Assembly: GCA_031289995.1 (NCBI GenBank)
Contig: JAITOI010000070.1
Coordinates: 1-7,603, forward strand
Direction of reading: 5' to 3'
Length of the DNA: 7,603 nt
Origin: Prevotellaceae bacterium
Lineage (GTDB): Bacteria; Bacteroidota; Bacteroidia; Bacteroidales; UBA932
Each line of letters starts with the position of its first letter. Within the stretch, counting starts at the first letter, position 1. This document shows, in pieces, positions 1 to 6,366 of the stretch. The notes under the pieces were generated by a model. It ran no database searches and was not told the origin of the DNA. It saw only the letters and a program-made list of their open reading frames with translations. The position numbers and the translations under genes were made by a program.

Positions 1-341
1 ACCCGTGCGCACGGCAAGACGCTTGACATGTTATCCATATCCTCCTTGCCGGGGGCTTTAGCCCAATTCTCCTCCTTGCCGTTGGTTTTAACCAACGGAT
101 AAATGGCAATCCGTCGCGGTCTTGCGCACGGAGCACAGGCCTCATTCGGGGCAGGCCTTTCACCCGTGCGCACGGCAAGACGCTTGACATGTTATCCATA
201 TCCTCCTTGCCGGGGGCTTTAGCCCAATTCTCCTCCTTGCCGTTGGTTTTAACCAACGGATAAATGGCAACCCGTCGCGGTCTTGCGCACGGAGCACAGG
301 CCACATTCTGGGCACGGCCTACACCCGTGCGCACGGCAGGA
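1..341. repeat. 161-bp tandem repeat array (two full copies plus a partial third)
   Basis: Unit 1 covers 1-161, unit 2 covers 162-322, and a third unit starts at 323 and fades after about 341. The period is exactly 161. The copies are nearly identical; differences cluster in the last 25 bases of the unit, plus one T/C change near 110. Each unit has a short lead, two hairpins that each follow the word CCTCCTTGCC, and an end module rich in GCGCACGG. In unit 1 the hairpins are GGGC-TTTA-GCCC (53-64) and CCGTTGGTT-TT-AACCAACGG (79-98). The end module folds imperfectly: 124-141 pairs with 154-171 at 14 of 18 positions. The first base of the window is already the first base of a unit, so the array may continue leftwards. 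No coding potential is apparent. It resembles REP/BIME-type dispersed palindromic repeats; its function is unknown. Confidence 0.93.
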
Positions 342-384
342 CGATTGGAGTAGCACCTCAAAAAAAGATTTACCCCATAAACAA

Positions 385-412
385 GTAGAGACGCACCACG
401 CCACGTCTCTAC
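385..412 (-). terminator. GTAGAGACG hairpin downstream of the efflux operon (possible terminator)
   Basis: A perfect 9-bp inverted repeat (GTAGAGACG at 385-393, CGTCTCTAC at 404-412) encloses a 10-base loop. It lies about 30 bp past the stop codon of the last operon gene, so it would form in the 3' end of that transcript. The T-run that follows on the minus strand is weak at first, and a better one (TCTTTTTT) comes only about 15 bases later. It could be a terminator or just a dispersed palindromic repeat that landed here. The hairpin itself is certain; the terminator role is an inference. Confidence 0.45.
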
Positions 413-416
413 ACTA

Positions 417-437
417 TTCACTCTTCACTCTTCACTA
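417..437. repeat. 7-bp microrepeat after the channel gene
   Basis: Three tandem copies of TTCACTC/A (417-423, 424-430, 431-437) sit five bases beyond the stop codon of the TolC-family gene. On the coding strand they read as repeated GAGTGAA. The tract is non-coding, and no function can be read from it. Confidence 0.8.
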
Positions 438-442
438 AAAAA

Positions 443-1831
443 CTATTCCAACGTCCCCACCGCCCTAAAATACTCCGTCTCCCGAATTTTGCAAGCCGCC
501 CGCGCCTCAATGAGGTTGCTGTAAGCCTGCTGCCACTGGGCTTGCGCGTCGAGGTATTCGATGAGCGTGCCGAGGCTGGTTTCGTAGGCGGCGCGGCTCA
601 CGCGGAGGTCTTCGTTGGCTAAGCGCAGGGCGTCGTTGGCGACGGTGATTTGCGCCTGCGCGTCGAGCCAGTCCAGGCCAGCCTGCTGCGCTTGCAGGCT
701 AAGCAGCTTGGCGTTTTTTTCGAGCTCCATTGCGCTGATGTCCTGCTGCAGGCGGGCGCTTTTGATTTTGCGCATACCCTCGCCGAAGTGGAAGAGAGGG
801 ATGTTGGCAGTAACCATCGCGAAGGGCATGTCGAACGACTTACTTTGCCCTGCAAGCTTCATCCCGCCCAGGTGGTTGTAGCCAGCGCCGAGGCCGATGG
901 TGGGCAAAAAGTCGGCGCGAGTCATCTTCACCTGCTGGGCGTTGATGTCCACCTGATGCTGCATGAGGCGGTACTCGGGGCGCGAGCTGATGTCGGCGCT
1001 CAGCGGGGCGTCGTTGGCGGCACTGGCGGTCACGTCCGGGGCAAAAATCGACGAGTCGGCGGGGGTAATGGCGGAGCCAAAATCCTTGCCCACGAGCCGG
1101 CACAGCGCCATTCGCGCCAGCTGCAACCCGTGCTGCGCCCGCAGCCTATCGTAGGCGAGGCTGCTGCGCTTCGACTGCACTTTGAGCAGGTCTTTTTCGC
1201 TCATCATGTCAACGCTCAGGCCAGCCTGCATCGAGCTGTCGAGGCGGCCCAGGAGGGCGTCGTACTTGTCCAAGATTTTGATTTTTTCGTGCACCGAAAC
1301 GTAGACCCAGTAAGCCTTGTCCACTTCGGCAAGAGTGGACGCACGCTGCATTCGGGCGTTCTCGTCCGCCATGGCCATGCCGAGGCTCGCCATGCGATTT
1401 CCTGCCACAATTTTGCCGCCGGCAAACAGCGGCTGCTCCAGCCTGATGCCCGCCATGTAGGCGCCCCTCGCGCTCATGTCGAGCGGCAAGACGAAGCTGG
1501 GCATGAGCGCCTGGAACGCTGGGGGGATGACGTTGCTCATGTCCATGCTCAGGTCGATGTCTTTGAACAGGTAGGCGAGCGATGCGGAGGCCGAAATTTT
1601 GGGCAGGTAGTGCGAAAAAGCGGCCTGCTTTTCGGCCTGCGTGCGCTGCTGCTGCCGCTCGGCAATCTTAATGTCCTCGCTGTTTTGTAGCGCCAGCTGG
1701 CGGCACTGGGCGAGCGACAGCGTATCCTGCGTGGCGACCTGCGCGGTGTCTTGCGCAATGCCCTGCGCGGTGCCCTGCGCGACGGCGTGCAGGGGAAGAA
1801 GTAGGATGAGATATTTGAGGGTTCTTTGCAT
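443..1831 (-). CDS. TolC-family outer-membrane efflux channel
   Basis: This 462-residue protein would form the outer-membrane exit duct of the tripartite pump encoded just upstream. Residues 1-18 are a Sec signal peptide (MQRTLK, then ILLLPL, then AVA before Q19). Two outer-membrane efflux protein (OEP) repeats follow, roughly 36-250 and 285-460. Each has long Ala/Gln/Leu-rich helices with coiled-coil character and a short strand-turn signature: LEQPLFAGGK at 131-140, and its counterpart TANIPLFHFGEG at 341-352. The length is normal for TolC/OprM-like proteins. There is no lipobox, so it is TolC-like rather than a lipidated OprM type. The start at 1831 is preferred because it gives a clean signal peptide; the leader is A/T-rich without a Shine-Dalgarno. 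It lies 43 bp after the pump gene, same strand, and should be co-transcribed. Residues 19-38 are low-complexity repeats encoded by a 12-bp tandem DNA repeat. The family is clear; the substrate is unknown. Confidence 0.95.
   Translation of the reverse strand: MQRTLKYLILLLPLHAVAQGTAQGIAQDTAQVATQDTLSLAQCRQLALQNSEDIKIAERQQQRTQAEKQAAFSHYLPKISASASLAYLFKDIDLSMDMSNVIPPAFQALMPSFVLPLDMSARGAYMAGIRLEQPLFAGGKIVAGNRMASLGMAMADENARMQRASTLAEVDKAYWVYVSVHEKIKILDKYDALLGRLDSSMQAGLSVDMMSEKDLLKVQSKRSSLAYDRLRAQHGLQLARMALCRLVGKDFGSAITPADSSIFAPDVTASAANDAPLSADISSRPEYRLMQHQVDINAQQVKMTRADFLPTIGLGAGYNHLGGMKLAGQSKSFDMPFAMVTANIPLFHFGEGMRKIKSARLQQDISAMELEKNAKLLSLQAQQAGLDWLDAQAQITVANDALRLANEDLRVSRAAYETSLGTLIEYLDAQAQWQQAYSNLIEARAACKIRETEYFRAVGTLE
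1721..1780 (-). repeat. In-frame 12-bp tandem repeat at the mature N-terminus of the channel
   Basis: Five consecutive 12-bp units encode AQGT, AQGI, AQDT, AQVA and TQDT, immediately after the signal peptide. The best-conserved units read GCGCAGGGC plus a variable codon. The repeat keeps frame, so copy-number change would lengthen or shorten the free N-terminal tail of the mature protein by four residues at a time without breaking the channel fold. Confidence 0.85.
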
Positions 1832-1858
1832 GATGTTTTGATTGTGATTTTGCAGTTG

Positions 1859-1887
1859 CGTAATCCGTAATTTTTTAATTCGTAATT
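1859..1887. repeat. CGTAATT short repeats in the pump-channel gap
   Basis: CGTAATC/T occurs at 1859-1865, 1866-1872 and 1881-1887. The run covers the end of the 43-bp gap next to the pump gene and the last codons of that gene. The rest of the gap is an A/T-rich leader for the channel gene with no Shine-Dalgarno. No function can be assigned. Confidence 0.6.
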
Positions 1888-4800
1888 CTAAAAAACACGC
1901 CGTAAAACACCGGCACCAGCAGCAGCGTTACGACCGTGCCCACCACCAGCCCCGACATGACGGCCACGGCCAAGCTGCAGTACATCGGGTCGAGCACCAG
2001 CGGCGCCATGCCCAGCACGGTGGTGAGCGACGCCATCATCACCGGACGGGTGCGGGCAACGCTGGCCTGCACCACGGCGTGGTGCGGGTTGCAGCCCTCC
2101 TCGCGGATGAGCCGCGTCGTTTCGTCAATCAGCACGATGGAGTTCTTGATGAGCATCCCCGCCAGGCCCATCACGCCGATGATGGCCATGAACGTGAACG
2201 GCTGTCCAGTGAGCACCATCGCTGGCGCAATGCCAATGGCAGCAAAGGGTAGGCAGAAGATGACGATGGCCATTTTGCGCAGGTCGCCGAAGAGCAAAAT
2301 CAGGATGAGGACGATGAGCACCGCCGAGAGCGGAATGAAGCCGAGCATGTTGGCCAGCGCGTCGTGCTGCAGCTCGTGCTCGCCCTTCCACTGCATGGCG
2401 TAGCCGTCGGGCAGCGGGATGCTCTCGATTTGCTTGCGGATGGCGCGTCGGGCGTCGGCAGCGCTTTCGCCCGAGAGGGGGTCGCACTGCACCTCCACCG
2501 CTCGGCGTCCGTTGTTGCGGTACACCATGCCGGCCTCCCACGTAGGCTTCACGCCGCGCGTGAGCGAGCTCAGCGGCGTGGAGCTGATGAGCTTTTCGCG
2601 AAGCTCGTTGGCCGCCTCAGCGCCGCCCGTGGCAAGGCTTAGCAGCGAGGCGCGGCTGACGTCCACGCCGGCAAAGTTGGGCAGCGCCGTCCACACGGGC
2701 ACGTCGTTGATGTTGGTCAGGCGGTTGCCCTGCGCGTCGCGGGTGCGGAGGTAGATGGGGAGCGCGGTTTCGCCCTCGTAGAGCTGTCCCACGGGCAGCC
2801 CGTCGGTGGCGGCGAGCAGGGCGTTGCTCAGGTCGCTGCGCGAAACGCCAGCGCGTCGCGCCGCTGCCTGCGCGTACTCGGCGCTCAGCAGCAGGCTTGG
2901 CGGCTCGAGGTTGTCGCACACCGTGGCGGGGTCAATGCTGGGGCATGCGCGCATCACATCCTGAGCTTGGCGGCTCAGCTCTTTTAGCGCCATAGGGTCG
3001 GGACCGGAGAACTGCGCCTCCACCGCGTGCGAAGTTTTTACCGTAAAGTTGTACTGCCGTATGCGGATGTAGGCGTCGGGGTACATCTCCCGCAAGGCTT
3101 GCTCCAGCTGGGGTTTGAGCTTCACCAGCTCGCGGTAGCTGTGGAAGTCCACGATGAGCTCGCCGTAGCTATCGGCACCCTGATTCACCGAGCGCACCAG
3201 GCAGTATCGCGAGGGCGTGCGGCCGTGGCTGGCGGCAACGCGGCTCACCTTGCCGGTGGCGAGCAGGTAGTCGGTAATGGAGTGCAGGTCGGTAATCACG
3301 CGGCTGGGGCTGGCGCTCGATGGCAGCGTGTATTCGATGTAGGCCTGCTCGTAGTCGAAGTCGGGGAAGAAGCGATTTTTCATGGAGAAAAAAAGCATGC
3401 TCGCCGCGGCCAATAGCACCACGCTTGCGACAAGCGTGATGGCGCGATGCCGCAGCAGCAGCGTCAGCGTGCGGCGCACAAAGCGGTGCGCGAAGTGGTT
3501 GTACACCTCCTCGTTCTGCACCTCGTTCTGCGCCTCATCCTGCCCCTCGTTCTGCACGGCGGGCGCAACGCTACTCGGCTTGAGCTTGAGAAAGTACGAC
3601 GAAAACATGGGCACCTGAATCAGCGCCAGCAGCCAGCTGAGGAGGAGCGAAATGCAGAGCACCAGAAAGAGGTCGCGGGCGTAAATGCCGGCGGTGTCGT
3701 CGGAGAGGAACACCGGCAAAAACGTGATGACGGCGATGAGCGTGGCGCCGAGCAGCGGCATGGCCGTTTTGCGCGCGGTGGCGAACAGCACGGTGTGCAG
3801 CGGCACGCGGCGGCGCGAGTCCACCAGTATTCCGTCGAGCACCACGATGGCGTTATCCACCAGCATACCCATGGCCACGATGAACGCGCCGAGCGATATG
3901 CGCTGCAGCGTGCCGTCGAGCGCGTAGAGCACGGGGATGGTGGCGAGCACCGTGAGCAGCAGCCCGCAGCCGATAATCATGCCGCCCCGGAAGCCCATGG
4001 TGAGCATCAGCGCGAGCACCACGATGAGCACCGACGACGCGAGGTTGCCCATGAAGCCTTTGATGGCGTTCGACACGCGCTCGGGCTGGAAGAAAATCTT
4101 GTCGAACGCGAAGCCAACGGGGATATTTTTTTTCAGCTCCGCGAGGCGCTCGTCCACGCGCTTGCCGACGTTGATAATGTTTTCGCCGTGCTCCATGGAG
4201 ATGGAAATTCCCAATGCGTCCCGGTTGTTGAGCCAAAACAAGTTGTGGCGCGGCTCGGCGTAGCTGCGCTCCACGGTGGCAATGTCGCCCAGCCGAATTT
4301 GCTCGCCCGAAAGGCTCTGGATGAGGAGGCTTCGGACGTCGTCGAGCTCGGCAATTTTATCGCTCACCGCCAGCCGCAATCGCGCATCCTTCCCCTCGAA
4401 AACGCCCGCAAACACAGGCTTGTTTTGCCCGTCGAGGGTGAGCAAAATTTGCGCCGGCAGCACGCCGAGCCTCGCCATTTTTTCGCTCGACAGCGTAACG
4501 TTGACGCAGGGTTGCAGCGCGCCAAACACCTCGATGCGCCGCACGCCTTCCACCAGCAGCAGCTCCTGCTTCACGTAGCGGGCGTAGCGCTCCATTTCTT
4601 CGGGCGAGTAGCCGTCGGCGGTCATGGCGTAGAACATGCCGTACACGTCGCCCACATCGTCGAACACCATTGGCTGCATCGCGCCCTGCGGCAGCATCGC
4701 AGCGGCGGTTTGCACGCGGCGACGCATGATGTCCCAGCGCTGCTCCATCTCGCGGTCGGGAACCGAAAAGGCAATCTCCACCATGATTTTGGAAAAGTTG

Positions 4801-5057
4801 GGGAACGACTCGGAGCTGATGCTGCTCACGCCGCTCTGCTTGCGCAGCTCGTTTTCGAGCGGGACGCTCACGTTGAGCTCCACCTCGTGAGCGCTGGCGC
4901 CCGGATAAACGGTTACAATCATCGCCTGCTTGATGACAATCTCCGGGTCCTCGAGCTTGCCCATGCGGACGTAGGCGTAGACGCCGCCCGTGAGGATGGC
5001 GAGTAGCAAAAACCAGAACAGCGTTTTTTGCTTGAAAAATACTTCGGATATATGCAT
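1875..5057 (-). CDS. RND-family efflux pump, inner-membrane permease (AcrB/HAE1-like)
   Basis: This 1060-residue protein is the proton-driven engine of the exporter and has normal RND length. TM1 spans about 11-30. A large periplasmic porter/docking region follows (about 31-335), then TM2-TM6 (about 340-485), a cytoplasmic linker (about 488-535), TM7 (about 540-558), a second periplasmic region (about 560-895) and TM8-TM12 (about 903-1052). Family landmarks include the N-terminal KLEDPEI (35-41) and YPGAS (51-55). TM4 has MLVDNAIVVLD (398-408), with D401 matching the first Asp of the AcrB pair and Asn in the second place. TM10 has LIKNSIVLIDE (969-979), with K971 matching the essential Lys of AcrB. 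ARTRPVMM at 1001-1008 holds the conserved Arg-Pro. It looks like the drug/hydrophobe exporter branch rather than the CzcA metal branch, but the substrate is unknown. The gene lies between adaptor and channel genes. The linker carries a QNEx repeat at about 502-517. Confidence 0.97.
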   Translation of the reverse strand: MHISEVFFKQKTLFWFLLLAILTGGVYAYVRMGKLEDPEIVIKQAMIVTVYPGASAHEVELNVSVPLENELRKQSGVSSISSESFPNFSKIMVEIAFSVPDREMEQRWDIMRRRVQTAAAMLPQGAMQPMVFDDVGDVYGMFYAMTADGYSPEEMERYARYVKQELLLVEGVRRIEVFGALQPCVNVTLSSEKMARLGVLPAQILLTLDGQNKPVFAGVFEGKDARLRLAVSDKIAELDDVRSLLIQSLSGEQIRLGDIATVERSYAEPRHNLFWLNNRDALGISISMEHGENIINVGKRVDERLAELKKNIPVGFAFDKIFFQPERVSNAIKGFMGNLASSVLIVVLALMLTMGFRGGMIIGCGLLLTVLATIPVLYALDGTLQRISLGAFIVAMGMLVDNAIVVLDGILVDSRRRVPLHTVLFATARKTAMPLLGATLIAVITFLPVFLSDDTAGIYARDLFLVLCISLLLSWLLALIQVPMFSSYFLKLKPSSVAPAVQNEGQDEAQNEVQNEEVYNHFAHRFVRRTLTLLLRHRAITLVASVVLLAAASMLFFSMKNRFFPDFDYEQAYIEYTLPSSASPSRVITDLHSITDYLLATGKVSRVAASHGRTPSRYCLVRSVNQGADSYGELIVDFHSYRELVKLKPQLEQALREMYPDAYIRIRQYNFTVKTSHAVEAQFSGPDPMALKELSRQAQDVMRACPSIDPATVCDNLEPPSLLLSAEYAQAAARRAGVSRSDLSNALLAATDGLPVGQLYEGETALPIYLRTRDAQGNRLTNINDVPVWTALPNFAGVDVSRASLLSLATGGAEAANELREKLISSTPLSSLTRGVKPTWEAGMVYRNNGRRAVEVQCDPLSGESAADARRAIRKQIESIPLPDGYAMQWKGEHELQHDALANMLGFIPLSAVLIVLILILLFGDLRKMAIVIFCLPFAAIGIAPAMVLTGQPFTFMAIIGVMGLAGMLIKNSIVLIDETTRLIREEGCNPHHAVVQASVARTRPVMMASLTTVLGMAPLVLDPMYCSLAVAVMSGLVVGTVVTLLLVPVFYGVFFRITN
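3509..3556 (-). repeat. In-frame 12-bp tandem repeat in the pump's cytoplasmic linker
   Basis: Four 12-bp units lie at 3509-3520, 3521-3532, 3533-3544 and 3545-3556. On the plus strand three read CCTCGTTCTGCA/G and one is diverged (CCTCATCCTGCC). On the coding strand they give CAG-AAC-GAG-GnG, so the protein repeats QNE plus a variable residue (QNEG region, QDEA, QNEV, QNEE). They fall between TM6 and TM7, where the two halves of RND pumps are joined, a place that tolerates length change. The units are polar and acidic, so the linker is probably disordered. Confidence 0.88.
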
Positions 5058-5058
5058 T

Positions 5059-5084
5059 GAGTTGAAGAATTAAGTTGACGAATT
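5059..5084. repeat. 13-bp direct repeat in the adaptor-pump gap
   Basis: Two adjacent 13-bp units, GAGTTGAAGAATT (5059-5071) and AAGTTGACGAATT (5072-5084), differ at two positions. They fill the bases immediately upstream of the pump start codon, so they form part of its translation leader. No Shine-Dalgarno sequence is present. Confidence 0.7.
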
Positions 5085-5104
5085 TAAGGTGGATGAAAAG
5101 GCGA

Positions 5105-6169
5105 CTATAGCAGGCCACCCACGTTGGCCGCCGATGGCTCGGCAAGCACGCGCACGGCTTGATTTTCGGTGAGGTTGCGCACGCCCGCCACCACGATTTT
5201 ATCGGTCGCGCTCACGCCGCTTTCCACCGCCACGCCGTGCTCACCGTCAACGCCGGCAAGGGTTACGCGGCGCTTGCTCACGGTGGAGCTGGCCTCGTTG
5301 AGCACCCACACGTAGCTCTCTCCGCCGTCGGCAAACACCGCGCCTGCGGGCAGCGACCACGCGCTCTGCGAGCTTGCCGCGTAGCGGATATGCACCTGCA
5401 CGTTCATCCCTGCGGCGAGGCGGCATCCCTTGCTGGGAGCCAGCTGCAGGCGTAGCTTGTAGAGCTGGTTGGCGTCGGCTTTGGGCGTAACGCTTTCCAT
5501 GCTGAGCGGGTAAGCTTCGCCGGGCAGCACGTCGGCAGTGCAGCTGAACGTGGCAAAGCGCTCCTTCTTGACGTAGAGCGAGGCGGGGATGGCAATGTCC
5601 ACCGTCAGGCGGCTCACGTCCATCAGCGTGGCCACCGCCATGCCGGCATCCACCACCTCAAATTCCTTAAAGCTGAGGGCGCTCACGAAGCCCGCAAAGG
5701 GCGCGGTGAGGCGGGTGTAGGCGAGCATGTTTTGGTCGGCTTGCAGCTTCGCCTCGAGCATCGACAGCCCGGCGCGAGCCTTCTCGTAGTCGTTGCCCGA
5801 CACCGCTTTTTGCCGGTACATCTCCTCCACGCGGCTCACCTCAGCTTTCACCTGCGCGTGCTGCGCTTCGGTGGCTTGCAGCTGCAGGCGGTAGTCCTTG
5901 GGGTCGAGCTCGGCGATGAGGTCGCCCTGCGCCACGCGCTGCCCCTCGCGCACGTGGATGCGCAGCAGCTGCCCTGCGGCCTTAAAGCTGAGGTTGACGG
6001 TGGCAGCCTCCTTCGCCACGCCGGTAAACACGCTCTCGTCAACCTGCCCCAGCGGTTGCGGCTGCTGGGTTTTGACGTAGGGAAGGTAAGCTGGCGGTGC
6101 GGTGGTACTGCGGCACGCCGACAAAAAAAGTAGCGCTGAGCTAAGCGCTAATGCGCAATTGCGGTTCAT
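5105..6169 (-). CDS. RND efflux periplasmic adaptor (membrane-fusion lipoprotein)
   Basis: This 354-residue adaptor would link the inner-membrane pump to the outer-membrane channel. Residues 1-19 are a lipoprotein signal peptide with lipobox LSAC (16-19), so Cys19 should be lipidated and anchor the protein. The first half of the biotinyl-lipoyl-like domain is at about 57-93 (GQLLRIHVREGQRVAQGD). An alpha-helical coiled-coil hairpin covers about 94-148. The second lipoyl half starts at YTRLTAPFAGFV (151-162). A beta-barrel domain (about 186-265) and a membrane-proximal domain (about 268-342) follow. This order is typical of HlyD/AcrA-type adaptors. The reading frame stays open upstream to 6433. 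The start at 6169 is chosen because it places a proper lipoprotein signal at the N-terminus and lies 40 bp downstream of a good -7 promoter element; the upstream residues look like translated intergenic DNA. It is the first gene of the operon, 47 bp before the pump. Confidence 0.95.
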   Translation of the reverse strand: MNRNCALALSSALLFLSACRSTTAPPAYLPYVKTQQPQPLGQVDESVFTGVAKEAATVNLSFKAAGQLLRIHVREGQRVAQGDLIAELDPKDYRLQLQATEAQHAQVKAEVSRVEEMYRQKAVSGNDYEKARAGLSMLEAKLQADQNMLAYTRLTAPFAGFVSALSFKEFEVVDAGMAVATLMDVSRLTVDIAIPASLYVKKERFATFSCTADVLPGEAYPLSMESVTPKADANQLYKLRLQLAPSKGCRLAAGMNVQVHIRYAASSQSAWSLPAGAVFADGGESYVWVLNEASSTVSKRRVTLAGVDGEHGVAVESGVSATDKIVVAGVRNLTENQAVRVLAEPSAANVGGLL

Positions 6170-6208
6170 AATAATTTTTGGTTTTTTTGTATTTTGGTGA
6201 AAAAACGG

Positions 6209-6216
6209 CAAAGATA
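6209..6216 (-). promoter_or_regulatory. Bacteroidetes-type -7 promoter element for the efflux operon
   Basis: On the minus strand the sequence reads TATCTTTG, a full match to the known Bacteroidetes primary-sigma -7 consensus TAnnTTTG. It ends 39 bases before the adaptor start codon, which would give a leader of about 30 nt. I do not see a TTG/TTTG -33 element at the usual distance (about 20 bases further upstream). The promoter may therefore be weak or need an activator. No operator palindrome is obvious beside it. Confidence 0.55.
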
Positions 6217-6250
6217 CTACAAATATTGTGTAGGGTGAGCGATAGGGGTG

Positions 6251-6273
6251 AAAAAAAATTTGTGATTTTTTTT
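6251..6273. other. A/T-tract inverted repeat upstream of the operon promoter
   Basis: Eight A's plus T (6251-6259) pair perfectly with A plus eight T's (6265-6273) around a 5-base spacer. The tract lies about 35-57 bp upstream of the -7 element. Such tracts can bend DNA or act like an UP element; here that is only a possibility. The rest of 6170-6366 holds the leader and promoter and no gene that I can support. Confidence 0.4.
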
Positions 6274-6366
6274 GTGCGGGGGCGATGCGGGACAAGGCAA
6301 CGGCACTACAAAAACCAGCATCCACCATAGTTTTAGATGGCATTGGATGAAACGAAATGTTGGTAG

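Noticed and set aside
1..341. CRISPR array
   Set aside because: The repeat unit is 161 bp with no variable spacers; the copies are nearly identical along their full length.
650..1690. 346-codon plus-strand open frame across the channel gene
   Set aside because: It is antisense to a clear TolC-family gene. Its translation is rich in His, Arg, Val and Gly without domains or membrane segments, as expected for the complementary frame of a GC-rich gene.
3447..5006. 519-codon plus-strand open frame across the pump gene
   Set aside because: It is antisense to the RND permease and consists of His/Arg/Glu/Gln-rich sequence without recognisable motifs; a GC-bias shadow.
1875..5057. Heavy-metal (CzcA/CusA-type) RND pump
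   Set aside because: The TM4 motif and N-terminal KLEDPEI signature fit the AcrB/HAE1-like branch better, and no metal-binding clusters are evident in the adaptor.
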